From contig DBOC01000011.1 in the NCBI GenBank assembly GCA_002299895.1, positions 1-64,000 of the forward strand: a stretch of 64,000 bases of DNA, in the 5' to 3' direction. This DNA comes from Sphingomonadales bacterium UBA656. Lineage in GTDB: Bacteria > Pseudomonadota > Alphaproteobacteria > Sphingomonadales > Sphingomonadaceae. Each line of letters begins with the position of its first letter. Position 1 is the first letter of the stretch. Both the position numbers and the translations under genes were made by a program. Shown here piece after piece: positions 45,494-54,434 of this stretch. The notes under the pieces were generated by a model, which searched no databases, had not been told where the DNA came from, and was given only the letters and a program-made list of their open reading frames with translations.

Positions 45494-46132
45494 CTAAACC
45501 AATAATCCGCGCATGATCAGGTCAATGGTATGTTCGCGATAGGCATCGCGCATATTTTCGTCAAAATCGTCCTGATTGTAACAGTGACGCAGCACCAAAC
45601 GCGAAGAATAAAAACGATCGGCTGCGCCCGTTACGGTGAAGTAGAAAAATTGCGGGTCGGTTTTGCGGAACTTACCCGCCTTTATGCCCTGCGCAATCAG
45701 CACTTCGTAAACATTGGAAATCGGCTTGAGATATAGTTCCGCAATGCGCGCCGCTTCAGCAGGGGCGCTGTCACGGACCATACGCATCAGCAAGCGGTTG
45801 AGATAGGGAAAGGCGTGATATGTATCGATGACAGCGCCAATATGGATACGCAATTTGTCGGCCGGCTGCATGTCTTTGGCCACCAAAGCGCCAAGGCTTT
45901 GTACGATATTGCCCATGTCGCGATCGAGCAATGCCAACATGAGGCCGTTTTTGTTGCCGAAATAATATTTGACCAAAGCACTGTTCAGGCCAGCACGCAG
46001 CGACAACTCCGACAATGACAGGTCAATGGTATCGCCTTCGCGCATGATCTGGCTAGCGGCTTCAATCAATTGGTCACGCGCATTGTTGCTATCGGCTGAA
46101 TCGCTAGCCAGTCTTGGTCCTGTTGTCGCCAT
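45494..46132 (-). CDS. TetR family transcriptional regulator
   Basis: A 212-aa TetR-type repressor. The helix-turn-helix (about 20-70) reads ARDQLIEAASQIMREGDTIDLSLSELSLRAGLNSALVKYYFGNKNGLMLALLD; the rest is a helical ligand-binding domain with an arginine-rich region. TetR repressors in acyl-CoA catabolic clusters often sense acyl-CoA. AAAGGGGG precedes the ATG. Candidate operators are the paired palindromes at 49251-49268 and 54435-54452. Confidence 0.9.
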   Translation of the reverse strand: MATTGPRLASDSADSNNARDQLIEAASQIMREGDTIDLSLSELSLRAGLNSALVKYYFGNKNGLMLALLDRDMGNIVQSLGALVAKDMQPADKLRIHIGAVIDTYHAFPYLNRLLMRMVRDSAPAEAARIAELYLKPISNVYEVLIAQGIKAGKFRKTDPQFFYFTVTGAADRFYSSRLVLRHCYNQDDFDENMRDAYREHTIDLIMRGLLV

Positions 46133-46157
46133 TGGTGCCCGCCCCCTTTACCTAAGG

Positions 46158-47030
46158 TTACTTATAAACAGGTTCGTCCCACCATGGGAAGAAGTCAGGC
46201 AAGTCTGCCGATACCTTGTCGGGGTATGCCGGGCTGCGCTTTTCGAGAAAGCTGGCAATACCCTCTTTCGCATCACCTGATCGCGCACGGCGGTAAATGG
46301 CTCGGCTGTCTATTGCGTGCGCGGCCATGGGGTGGTCGGCCGCCGAGAGCCTCCACAACATAGCGCGCGTGAGGGCAATGGACACCGGCGCCGTATTGTC
46401 CGCTATCTCGCGTGCCAGCGTTCGCGCCGCTTCCATTAATTCGGCCGGCGCGTGAACAGAGCGGACGAGGCCACCGTTCAAAGCCTCTATCGCGTCAAAA
46501 ACTCGGCCGGTCATGCACCATTCCAAAGCCTGTTGCATACCAACCAAGCGCGGCAGAAACCAACTAGAGGCTGCCTCTGGTACAATCCCGCGCTGTGCAA
46601 AGACAAAGCCGAAGCGTGCAGTGTCGCTCGCCAAACGGAAATCCATCGGCAATTGCATCGTTGCGCCAATGCCCACCGCCGCACCGTTGATGGCGCCGAT
46701 GACGGGTTTTTTGCATTGAAAAATCCGCAACGTCAGGCGCCCGCCGGAATCACGGACTCGTTCATCCGAAAGCGATGCCACCTCAGACCGGCTGGCAAAC
46801 ACATCGCCGCCCGCCTCCGGTGTAAGGTCCGCGCCCGCACAAAAGGCCCGGTCGCCCGATCCTGTTACAATGACCGCGCGCACAGCATCGTCGGCGTCGA
46901 CCAGATCAAATGCCGAGCACATCTCGCGCATCATGACATTGGTAAATGCATTCATCTTTTCGGGACGATGCATCGTGATCGTGGCGATGCCGTCAGCGAC
47001 AGCATATTGGATTTGGGTGAATTCGGTCAT
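46158..47030 (-). CDS. Enoyl-CoA hydratase/isomerase (crotonase family)
   Basis: A 290-aa crotonase-family protein. HRPEKMNAFTNVMMREM, FCAGADLTPEAG (oxyanion-hole segment) and INGAAVGIGATMQLPMDFRLASDTARFGFVFAQRGIVPEA are conserved. It hydrates or isomerises an enoyl-CoA. The ATG at 47030 is chosen over 47039, because AGAGG would be too close to the latter. Within the catabolic island its partner is the SDR dehydrogenase just upstream. Confidence 0.9.
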   Translation of the reverse strand: MTEFTQIQYAVADGIATITMHRPEKMNAFTNVMMREMCSAFDLVDADDAVRAVIVTGSGDRAFCAGADLTPEAGGDVFASRSEVASLSDERVRDSGGRLTLRIFQCKKPVIGAINGAAVGIGATMQLPMDFRLASDTARFGFVFAQRGIVPEAASSWFLPRLVGMQQALEWCMTGRVFDAIEALNGGLVRSVHAPAELMEAARTLAREIADNTAPVSIALTRAMLWRLSAADHPMAAHAIDSRAIYRRARSGDAKEGIASFLEKRSPAYPDKVSADLPDFFPWWDEPVYK

Positions 47031-47081
47031 CACGTGCATACCTCTATATTCAGTTCCACCCGCACCATTTATTCTATCGGT

Positions 47082-47145
47082 GTCGCGCCCAGTCTAAACA
47101 TTTATAAGTCACCCACGACCTCAAAATGTCTCAATGATGCGCGAC
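47082..47145. other. Nested stem-loop in the SDR to enoyl-CoA hydratase gap
   Basis: GTCGCGC (47082-47088) pairs with GCGCGAC (47139-47145), and inside it ACATTT pairs with AAATGT (47124-47129). The 135-nt gap otherwise shows no gene. No U-tract follows, so a terminator role is doubtful. Confidence 0.3.
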
Positions 47146-47165
47146 CCGAACGGAATGTGTTGCGT

Positions 47166-47948
47166 TTAACGCGGCGCCATCCGGATCGCACCGTCGATAC
47201 GCACGTCTTCGCCGTTGAAATACCCACATTCAATCATCGTCATAGCAACTTGGGCAAATTCATGCGGATGGCCAAGACGCTTCGGGAAGGGCACAGATGC
47301 AGCAAGCGCATCTTTCACGGCTTGCGGTGCACCATTCATCAACGGCGTGTTGAAAATGCCCGGCAGGATAGTGTTCACGCGAATGCCCTCGCTCATCAAA
47401 TCTCGCGCGATTGGCAAGGTCATGCCGACAACGCCGCCCTTTGAGGCGGAATAAGCCGCTTGGCCCATCTGGCCGTCCTCAGCCGCTACCGACGCAGTAT
47501 TCACCATCGCGCCACGCTCGCCATCTTCCATGGGTTCAAGCGTCAACATACCAGCCGCCGACTTTGCGATGCAGCGGAAAGTACCAACGAGGTTGATCTG
47601 AATAATGCGGTCAAAAGCATCGAGGGGAAAATGCTTAATCGAACCGTCTTCCTTAGAACGGCTGGCGGTCTTGGCGGCATTGCCAGTACCCGCGCAATTG
47701 ACCAAGATACGCTCTTGACCATGCGCAGCGCGCGCCTTTGCAAAACCAGCATCAACGCTTTCGTCGCTCGTGACATTGACGTTGCAAAACACGCCACCAA
47801 TTTCAGCGGCCAACGCCTCGCCCTTGTCAGCTTGAAGATCGAAAATCGCGACCTTCACTCCCTTTGCAGCCAGCGCACGCGCAGTTGCTTCGCCAAGGCC
47901 CGATGCACCGCCAGTAACGACTGCTGCGACTGTTGAATCCAGTTTCAT
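47166..47948 (-). CDS. SDR dehydrogenase, 3-hydroxyacyl-CoA dehydrogenase type
   Basis: A 260-aa short-chain dehydrogenase/reductase. The NAD site is TGGASGLGEATARALAAKG, NCAGTGNAAK is the NNAG-like motif, and the catalytic Ser/Tyr/Lys triad is NTASVAAEDGQMGQAAYSASKGG. The pattern fits HSD17B10-like 3-hydroxyacyl-CoA dehydrogenases, which oxidise 3-hydroxyacyl-CoA to 3-oxoacyl-CoA. The ATG at 47948 has AAGGGAA upstream. It fits the step before the downstream thiolase. Confidence 0.9.
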   Translation of the reverse strand: MKLDSTVAAVVTGGASGLGEATARALAAKGVKVAIFDLQADKGEALAAEIGGVFCNVNVTSDESVDAGFAKARAAHGQERILVNCAGTGNAAKTASRSKEDGSIKHFPLDAFDRIIQINLVGTFRCIAKSAAGMLTLEPMEDGERGAMVNTASVAAEDGQMGQAAYSASKGGVVGMTLPIARDLMSEGIRVNTILPGIFNTPLMNGAPQAVKDALAASVPFPKRLGHPHEFAQVAMTMIECGYFNGEDVRIDGAIRMAPR

Positions 47949-47976
47949 GTAAATTCCCTTTTTAAAAACCAAAGTG

Positions 47977-48030
47977 CTCAGCCTGTCGAAACACGTTCAA
48001 CCAATACGCGCCCTTTGACAGGCTCAGGGC
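47977..48030. repeat. REP-like inverted repeat
   Basis: AGCCTGTCGAAA (47980-47991) and TTTGACAGGCT (48014-48024) form inverted arms with a 1-base difference, 22 nt apart, between the SDR and thiolase genes. The core resembles the CCTGAGCCTGTCGAAGG-type palindromic unit widespread between sphingomonad genes. A related half-unit is at 53107. Confidence 0.5.
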
Positions 48031-48057
48031 TACGGTTATGTTTATGTATACGCTAAA

Positions 48058-49227
48058 TCACACCCGTTCGATAATTGTCACGTTGGCCTGACCGCCACCT
48101 TCGCACATCGTTTGCAGGCCGTAACGTCCACCACGCGCTTCAAGCGCATTCAGCAATGTCGCCATCAACTTTGTACCCGACGCGCCCAATGGATGGCCCA
48201 ATGCAATGGCGCCGCCATGGACGTTGATTTTCGAACGATCGCCACCTGTGTGCTTTAACCAAGCCAAAGGCACTGGCGCAAAGGCTTCATTTACCTCATA
48301 CAAATCAATGTCGGATATTTTCATACCCGAACGCTGAAACGCACGGTCGGTTGCGAACAATGGTTCTTCCAACATGATCACCGGGTCACCCGCCGTCACC
48401 GTCAGGTTGACAATGCGCGCACGCGGGGTCAGGCCATGTTCTTTCAAGGCCTTTTCGGACACAATCAGAACCGCCGATGCGCCGTCGCAAATCTGGCTGG
48501 CGTTGGCGGCAGTAATGCTCCCGCCTTCCTGAAGCAATTTAACGCCGGACAGGCTTTCAAAAGTTGCATCATAGCGGATGCCCTCATCGCTATTATGGAC
48601 GATCTTACCTTCTGGCGTATCTACTTCCATGCCGACAATTTCATTGGCAAATGCGCCGCTTTGTGTGGCCGCAATAGCCTTTTGATGCGATTCCAACGCG
48701 AACTGGTCGAGATCTTCGCGGCTAAAGCCGTATTTTTTCACCAGCATTTCAGCGCCCATAAACTGGCTGAACATGATGCCGGGATAGGCCTCTTCCAAAC
48801 GCGGGCTTTTATATGTGCCCATGCCTTCTTTTTTAAACAGCATCGACGTCGAGCCCATGGGCACGCGCGTCATGCTTTCGATGCCGGCGGCAAGGACAAT
48901 ATCCTGCGTACCTGACATTACGCCTTGCGCGGCAAACATCATCGACTGTTGTGATGATCCGCACTGGCGGTCGATGCTGACTGAGGGAATAGAATTGGGC
49001 AGGCGCGAAGCGAGCACAATGTTGCGGCCAACGTCGCCCGCTTGCTCGCCACCTTGCATCACGCAGCCCATGATGACGTCTTCAATCGCCGCAGGGTCGA
49101 AATCATTGCGGTCGGCGATAGAATCGAGAACCGCAGCACCCAAATCCACCGGATGCACACCGGCAAGCTTGCCGCCGCGACGGCCACCTGCGGTACGGAC
49201 CGCATCCACAATATAGGCGTCTGCCAT
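48058..49227 (-). CDS. Acetyl-CoA acetyltransferase (thiolase)
   Basis: A 389-aa classical thiolase. The nucleophile is C89 (SIDRQCGSSQQ), the GHP motif is in HGGAIALGHPLGASG and the second catalytic Cys is in TMCEGGGQANV. It cleaves a 3-oxoacyl-CoA with CoA, the final step of a beta-oxidation-like route. The ATG at 49227 has AGGAGAG upstream. A TTTAATC-type palindrome lies 24 nt upstream of the start. Confidence 0.95.
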   Translation of the reverse strand: MADAYIVDAVRTAGGRRGGKLAGVHPVDLGAAVLDSIADRNDFDPAAIEDVIMGCVMQGGEQAGDVGRNIVLASRLPNSIPSVSIDRQCGSSQQSMMFAAQGVMSGTQDIVLAAGIESMTRVPMGSTSMLFKKEGMGTYKSPRLEEAYPGIMFSQFMGAEMLVKKYGFSREDLDQFALESHQKAIAATQSGAFANEIVGMEVDTPEGKIVHNSDEGIRYDATFESLSGVKLLQEGGSITAANASQICDGASAVLIVSEKALKEHGLTPRARIVNLTVTAGDPVIMLEEPLFATDRAFQRSGMKISDIDLYEVNEAFAPVPLAWLKHTGGDRSKINVHGGAIALGHPLGASGTKLMATLLNALEARGGRYGLQTMCEGGGQANVTIIERV

Positions 49228-49250
49228 ATTCACTCTCCTGTTGTTCAAAA

Positions 49251-49268
49251 TTTAATCAGACGATTAAA
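49251..49268. promoter_or_regulatory. Candidate TetR operator before the thiolase gene
   Basis: A perfect inverted repeat TTTAATC-AGAC-GATTAAA lies 24 nt upstream of the thiolase ATG. A nearly identical site (TTTAATT-GGGC-GATTAAA) lies 22 nt upstream of the acyl-CoA dehydrogenase ATG at 54435-54452. Matching placement supports a common repressor, likely the local TetR protein. Confidence 0.6.
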
Positions 49269-49291
49269 CTTTGAAGGGGGAGAGTCAAGGG

Positions 49292-49318
49292 CCTCCCCAT
49301 CTTTAACCGATGGGGAGG
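49292..49318. other. Perfect 10-bp hairpin between aldehyde dehydrogenase and thiolase genes
   Basis: CCTCCCCATC (49292-49301) and GATGGGGAGG (49309-49318) form a perfect 10-bp stem with a 7-nt loop just behind the aldehyde dehydrogenase stop. No T-run follows on the minus strand. It may protect the 3' end of the dehydrogenase mRNA or act as a weak terminator. Confidence 0.45.
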
Positions 49319-49326
49319 GTTTAAGC

Positions 49327-50748
49327 TTAAGCCGCCTCGCGCGCGATCGTGATCACTTGCGGGTAGGTGAATTCAAGCAAGCCTTCCTCACCCAATTCGG
49401 CACCAAAGCCGGACTGCTTATGTCCGGCAAAAGGTGCGTTGGGGGCGAGATGCATGGACTCGTTAATCCAGACAGTGCCGGTTTCCAATTGCTCGGCAAC
49501 TTCAACCGCAGCTTCTGGATTGCTAGTCCAGATGGATCCGGCAAGTCCATAATCCGACGCGTTAGCGCGATTGATAGCTTCATTAATGGTCGAAAATTTC
49601 ATTAACGGCATGACTGGACCGAATTGTTCTTCAGCCACAATCCGAGCATCTTCGGGCGGATTATCCAGCACGGTCACCGGCACGAAATAGCCAGGGATCG
49701 ATGGGTCATGGTCGCCGCCAGCGAGGAATTTATAACCCTTGTCCTTTGCGTCCTGAATAAGCTCCAACACACGCTTATATTGTGGCTTGTTCTGGATGGG
49801 ACCAATTGCGGTGCCCTGTTCAGCGCCATCGCCAACCTTGACGGCCTTGGCATAAGCCGCAATCGCACTCGACAACTCCTCGTAAATATCTTCGTGAATG
49901 TAGATGCGCTTAGCCGCGATGCAGACTTGGCCTGCATTGTAAAAGCTTGCCCAAAACAGCTTTTCAGCCACTTTGGTCACATCAGCATCGGGTAAAACGA
50001 TTGCAGCATCATTGCCGCCTAGTTCTAATGTTATGCGCTTCAAATCCTTCGACGCAGATTCCATCACGCGCTTGCCTGTTGCGGTCGAGCCCGTGAAGGT
50101 GATTTTGTCGATGTCTGGGTGCGACGTCAGCAATGGTCCGAGCGCATCGCCGCCCGTGATAATGTTGAGCACGCCGGGCGGGAATATGCCTGCCACCAGT
50201 TCCGCCAAGCGCAAGGTCGCCAATGGCGTGAACGGCGATGGCTTCAACACCATCGTGCAGCCCGACAATAAAGCAGGTACAATCTTTTGAATCGCCATCA
50301 ACACAGGGAAATTCCAAGGCACGATTCCGCCTACCACGCCAACAGGCACGCGGCGGGTGCGGCTGAGGCGCTTGTCGCTATCCTCGGTGATTTTCTCTTC
50401 CAAATTCAGCATCGGCAAAGCGCGCGTCATGCCTACGCAGCCGGCTATTTCACTACCCGCCTGCATATGCGGCTTGCCTTGTTCGGCGGTGAGCAAACGC
50501 ATGAGCTCGTCGCTGTTCGTCTTGATCACATCTGCCATTTTCGCGAATAGAGCCCGACGCTCTTCGACACTCGTTTTCTTCCATGTCTGGAACGCAGCGC
50601 GGGCAGCGGCAACCGCTTTGTCGAGATCAGCCTGACCACAATCGGGCACTTGGCCGATGACCTGTTCGGTCGCAGGATTCACGACATCAATCCATTTGCC
50701 GTTATCAACGAGTTCGCCGTTGATCAGATTTTTATATTGCGTAGTCAT
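49327..50748 (-). CDS. Aldehyde dehydrogenase family protein
   Basis: A 473-aa NAD(P)-dependent aldehyde dehydrogenase. The cofactor segment is IVPWNFPV, the general-base Glu is in TLELGGNDAAI and the nucleophile is in NAGQVCIAAKR. The C-terminal GHKQSGFGAELGEEGL is typical. AGGAGACAG precedes the ATG. It oxidises an aldehyde probably arising in the island's catabolic pathway; identity unknown. Confidence 0.9.
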   Translation of the reverse strand: MTTQYKNLINGELVDNGKWIDVVNPATEQVIGQVPDCGQADLDKAVAAARAAFQTWKKTSVEERRALFAKMADVIKTNSDELMRLLTAEQGKPHMQAGSEIAGCVGMTRALPMLNLEEKITEDSDKRLSRTRRVPVGVVGGIVPWNFPVLMAIQKIVPALLSGCTMVLKPSPFTPLATLRLAELVAGIFPPGVLNIITGGDALGPLLTSHPDIDKITFTGSTATGKRVMESASKDLKRITLELGGNDAAIVLPDADVTKVAEKLFWASFYNAGQVCIAAKRIYIHEDIYEELSSAIAAYAKAVKVGDGAEQGTAIGPIQNKPQYKRVLELIQDAKDKGYKFLAGGDHDPSIPGYFVPVTVLDNPPEDARIVAEEQFGPVMPLMKFSTINEAINRANASDYGLAGSIWTSNPEAAVEVAEQLETGTVWINESMHLAPNAPFAGHKQSGFGAELGEEGLLEFTYPQVITIAREAA

Positions 50749-50783
50749 TTTCTGTCTCCTGATGAGTCTCTGGCTTTATAGCC

Positions 50784-52319
50784 TCAATTTGTTGGCTTGT
50801 CCTGCTTTGCCCAATATTCATCGCGCAGCAGGCGCTTGTATAGTTTTCCGGTATCATGACGCGGCAGCTCTTCGCGAAAATCAATGCGGCGCGGGATCTT
50901 GATGCCCGACAATTTCTCTCGCGCGAACGCGGTCAGCTCGTCACGCAAATCATCGCCCGCGTCTGCCATATCGAGCGGCTGCACAACGGCGATAACCTCT
51001 TCCCCCATTTCGTCATGTGGCCCGCCGATGACTGCAACATCGCGAACCCTAGGATGCGTGACCAGATGGTTTTCAATTTCCTGCGGATAGATGTTCACGC
51101 CGCCCGAAATGATCATGAAGCTTTTACGGTCGGTGAGATAGAGATAGCCCTCGGCATCCAGCCGACCAACATCCCCTAAGGTGGTCCAGCCGTGCTTATT
51201 GGTCGCACCTTTGGTTTTTTCGGGGTCATTATGGTAGCTGAAAGACGCGGTGCTTTCGAAGAACACCGTGCCTTCTTGCCCAACAGGCACATCGTCACCT
51301 TCTTCGTCGCATATATGCATCGTTGCATTCAACGCACGACCAACTGAACCCTTATGCGTCAGCCATTCCTCGCTTGAGATAAATGTAATCCCCTGCCCCT
51401 CGGTCCCGGCATAATATTCACGCAGGACTGGACCCCACCATTCAATCATCGCTTCCTTGATCGGTACAGGACACGGCGCGGCGGCGTGGACCGCTGTTTC
51501 CAGGCTGGACACGTCATATTTGGCGCGCACATCTTCAGGTAGCTTCAGCATACGCGCGAAATGCGTTGGCACCCATTGGCTGGCGGTAATCTTGTATTTT
51601 TCAATAGCTACCAACGCCGCTTCTGGATCAAATTTCTCCATCACCACGACTGTGCCGCCAAGGCGGTGGACAGCAGCACACCAACGTAAGGGCGCGGCAT
51701 GGTACAGCGGCGCTGGCGACAAATAGATGCTGTCACCCGAAAATTTGAATGCCATCATGGCGAGGCCAGCAAGCACATTGGGAGCGGCAATATCGGCGTC
51801 CTCGGGCAGCGGAAAGCGAATGCCCTTTGGCTGCCCCGTTGTGCCAGAACTATACAACATGTCGGTGCCAGCGCGCTCATCGGCCACGGGCGTAATGGGC
51901 ATATCTGCAACCGTATCGGCATAATTATCCCATCCGGCATGGACGCCGCCGAGGATGAAACGCGTCACCGGACTTTCGATCTGGTCCAATACCGCGCCAA
52001 GATAAGGCGAAGCAAAAAGTGCCTTTGACCCACTATCCTTCAGTATATAATCGATTTCGGAGGCGGTGAGCCGGCAACTAATGGCAACGTAGATCAGCCC
52101 TGCGCGCTGCGCACCCCAGACAATATCGAAAAATTCGGCACGATTTTCGAGACAAATGGCTACCGTATCGCCGTGCTGAAGCCCAAGCTTACGAAACAAA
52201 TGGGCGCACTGGTTGGAACGTTCGTCAAGTTGCTTGTATGTGATAGTATCGCCCGAGCACGCCATGATGACGGCGGGTTTATCGGGATTGACGGCGGCGT
52301 GGACGGTTGGATGGCCCAT
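50784..52319 (-). CDS. AMP-binding acyl-CoA synthetase
   Basis: A 511-aa member of the acyl-adenylate synthetase (ANL) superfamily, activating a carboxylic acid with ATP and CoA. The A3-type loop is YSSGTTGQPKGI and the A5 and A7 equivalents are YYAGTEGQGI and TTLGDVGRLDAEGYLYLTDRKSFMIISGG. The C-terminal PKGPFK-like catalytic Lys region IPRRIDFREELPRHDTGKLYKR is present. The ATG at 52319 has GGGG upstream and starts one base after the hydratase stop. Substrate not determinable. Confidence 0.93.
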   Translation of the reverse strand: MGHPTVHAAVNPDKPAVIMACSGDTITYKQLDERSNQCAHLFRKLGLQHGDTVAICLENRAEFFDIVWGAQRAGLIYVAISCRLTASEIDYILKDSGSKALFASPYLGAVLDQIESPVTRFILGGVHAGWDNYADTVADMPITPVADERAGTDMLYSSGTTGQPKGIRFPLPEDADIAAPNVLAGLAMMAFKFSGDSIYLSPAPLYHAAPLRWCAAVHRLGGTVVVMEKFDPEAALVAIEKYKITASQWVPTHFARMLKLPEDVRAKYDVSSLETAVHAAAPCPVPIKEAMIEWWGPVLREYYAGTEGQGITFISSEEWLTHKGSVGRALNATMHICDEEGDDVPVGQEGTVFFESTASFSYHNDPEKTKGATNKHGWTTLGDVGRLDAEGYLYLTDRKSFMIISGGVNIYPQEIENHLVTHPRVRDVAVIGGPHDEMGEEVIAVVQPLDMADAGDDLRDELTAFAREKLSGIKIPRRIDFREELPRHDTGKLYKRLLRDEYWAKQDKPTN

Positions 52320-52320
52320 G

Positions 52321-53079
52321 TTATTCCCCCTGCCAGTTTGGTTTACGCTTTTCGGCAAAGGCCAAAGCGCCTTCGCGTGAGTCTTTCGACGAAAAAACAG
52401 GCGCGCAAATCTCGCTCTGTTTCTTCCACATCTCGGCTGAGTTCCAATCAGGTCGCTCATTGATAACACGCTTCGTCGCAATCAGCGCCAGCGGTCCATT
52501 TGCAGCTACCTTAGCCGCAAGCTCAAGGGCAGCATCAATAGCAGCGCCGTCCGTCACGCGGTTCACAAAACCCATTTCATACGCGCGTTGGGCCGAGATG
52601 AAATCTCCTGTCAACGCAAGTTCCATAGCCATGCGCTTGCCGATAATTGAGGGCAGCGTCAGCAAGCCTCCAGCGGCCGCGACAAGGCTCCGCTTCACCT
52701 CAGGGATGCCAAATTGTGCCTTGTCATTCGCCACCAGCAAGTCGCAAGCAACCGCAATTTCCATGCCGCCGGCAAGCGCATAGCCTTCAACTGCACCAAT
52801 GAGCGGCTTGGCGGGCGGAGATTCAATAAAGCCTGCAAAACCCTTGCCCTTGATGCTGGGCAGCTCTCCTCGCAGAAACGCCTTAAGATCCATGCCAGAG
52901 CAGAAAGTTCCGCCTGCACCCGTGATGATCCCGGCGTTTAGGCTTTTGTCGCTATCCAGCTGCTCCATGGCCGCAGCAATGCCTTGCGCAACCGCCTGGT
53001 TAACAGCGTTCTTCGCGTCTGGCCGGTTGATCGTAATGATCAGGACGCCGTCCTGAGCTTGGGTTAGGACTTCCGACAT
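52321..53079 (-). CDS. Enoyl-CoA hydratase/isomerase (crotonase family)
   Basis: A 252-aa crotonase-family protein. INRPDAKNAVNQAVAQG, FCSGMDLKAFLRG (oxyanion hole) and VEGYALAGGMEIAVACDLLVANDKAQFGIPEVKRSL are conserved. It hydrates enoyl-CoA intermediates or performs a related CoA-ester reaction. AGGAGAG precedes the ATG. It is one base from the acyl-CoA synthetase gene, so both are in one operon. Confidence 0.92.
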   Translation of the reverse strand: MSEVLTQAQDGVLIITINRPDAKNAVNQAVAQGIAAAMEQLDSDKSLNAGIITGAGGTFCSGMDLKAFLRGELPSIKGKGFAGFIESPPAKPLIGAVEGYALAGGMEIAVACDLLVANDKAQFGIPEVKRSLVAAAGGLLTLPSIIGKRMAMELALTGDFISAQRAYEMGFVNRVTDGAAIDAALELAAKVAANGPLALIATKRVINERPDWNSAEMWKKQSEICAPVFSSKDSREGALAFAEKRKPNWQGE

Positions 53080-53106
53080 TCACACTCTCCTAAACAATAA
53101 CCTTTG

Positions 53107-53127
53107 CCCTGAACTCAGTCGAAAGAC
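53107..53127. repeat. Half-unit related to the 47977 repeat
   Basis: The 21-nt stretch starting GCCCTGAACTCAGTCGAAAG resembles the CCTGAGCCTGTCGAAGG-type unit at 47977-48030 with substitutions. It is in the 122-nt gap between the hydratase and acyl-CoA dehydrogenase genes, so both copies fall inside the same catabolic island. Confidence 0.4.
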
Positions 53128-53201
53128 GCTTGTCAGGCAATGACTGTGCCCGGTGGAGACGCGCCCGTCTAACGGCTCGGAACTAAGACATCCTTAATTG
53201 C

Positions 53202-54413
53202 TCACCGCCCCTTGGGCAGGCCGAGCACATGTTCGCCGATGATGTTTTTCTGAATTTGGCTGGTGCCGCCGCCAATCGTGGCGGAGAAGCTGTTCAAATA
53301 GGACCGGTGCCAATAGCCGTCATCGACCGCATTTTCGTCACCAACATAATAGCCAGCGCGCGTGCCTTGGAACTGCAAAGAGAATTCGGTCAATTCGCGC
53401 ACCAACTCGGTCCGCGCCAGCTTGTTCATCAACGCGAGCCCCATCGGGCGATCACTGGTGAGCGGGGCCATGCGGCGACGCTGATTATTGAGGTTCAAGG
53501 CCTGAATTTCGATCATATAGTCGACAAGCCTGTCACGCATGACGGGATCATCCAGCACTGGCTTGCCACCGCGCTTGGCCGAACGCGCCATATCGATCAC
53601 ACCCATCACGTCCATTTCCTTGACGAAATAGCCGCCGACCGGATTAACCTTCGCACCGCGTTCATATTCGAGCGTCTTCATCGCGACCATCCAGCCTTGA
53701 CCTTCTTCGCCGACAAGGCCTGATGCAGGGATGCGGGCATCCGTGAAAAAGCATTGGGTGAAACCATATTCGCCCGTGAGTTTCTTCAATCGCCGGGTTT
53801 CAACGCCAGGGATCTTCATCGGCGCGAGGAAGAACGAAAGTCCCGCATATTTGCTTGGCCCATCATTCGATGTGCGCGCGAGCAAGATCATATAATCTGC
53901 CCGATCGCCCAAGGAAGTCCAGATTTTGGAGCCATTGATGACATATTCGTCACCATCACGAACTGCCTTAGTCTGTGCGCTGCCAAGGTCCGAACCATGC
54001 TCTGGTTCCGAAAAGCCCTGACACCAAATTTCTTCAGCAGACAGCATAGGTTTGATGAAGCGGCGCTTGTCCTCCTCACGACCAATGTCCAGCAACAACG
54101 GCCCGGTCCAGCCATTGGCAATCGCATTGAGCATGATCGGGGCATCATGGCTTTTCATGATCCGCGTGGCGATACGCTGATATTCAGGATGCATTCCATA
54201 GCCGCCATATTCGGTGGGCCACGACATCCCGAAATAGCCCGCCTCATAAACCTTACGCTGCCAATTGCGGAGGAAATCAAACTGCTGATCCGTCGACACT
54301 TCCATAAAGGTCAAGGGCAGCATGAAACCGGGGTCCCGCACCGTGTTTTCGGCGAACCACGCGTCGCATTGCTTTTCAAAGGCGGCGAGTTCCTGCGGGC
54401 TTGGTGTGCTCAT
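53202..54413 (-). CDS. Acyl-CoA dehydrogenase
   Basis: A 403-aa FAD-dependent acyl-CoA dehydrogenase. EIWCQGFSEPEHGSDLGSAQTKAVRDG is the FAD-binding middle domain, NGSKIWTSLGDRADYMILLART follows, and IGGGTSQIQKNIIGEHVLGLP is the C-terminal FAD contact. It oxidises an acyl-CoA to the enoyl-CoA; its best substrate is unknown. GAGGAA precedes the ATG at 54413 and a TTTAATT-GGGC-GATTAAA palindrome lies 22 nt upstream, so it is likely regulated with the thiolase gene. Confidence 0.94.
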   Translation of the reverse strand: MSTPSPQELAAFEKQCDAWFAENTVRDPGFMLPLTFMEVSTDQQFDFLRNWQRKVYEAGYFGMSWPTEYGGYGMHPEYQRIATRIMKSHDAPIMLNAIANGWTGPLLLDIGREEDKRRFIKPMLSAEEIWCQGFSEPEHGSDLGSAQTKAVRDGDEYVINGSKIWTSLGDRADYMILLARTSNDGPSKYAGLSFFLAPMKIPGVETRRLKKLTGEYGFTQCFFTDARIPASGLVGEEGQGWMVAMKTLEYERGAKVNPVGGYFVKEMDVMGVIDMARSAKRGGKPVLDDPVMRDRLVDYMIEIQALNLNNQRRRMAPLTSDRPMGLALMNKLARTELVRELTEFSLQFQGTRAGYYVGDENAVDDGYWHRSYLNSFSATIGGGTSQIQKNIIGEHVLGLPKGR

Positions 54414-54434
54414 GGGCTGATTCCTCTCTCTGCA

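Noticed and set aside
49292..49318. Hairpin as strong intrinsic terminator
   Set aside because: The stem is perfect but no T-tract follows on the minus strand, so it is listed only as a hairpin.
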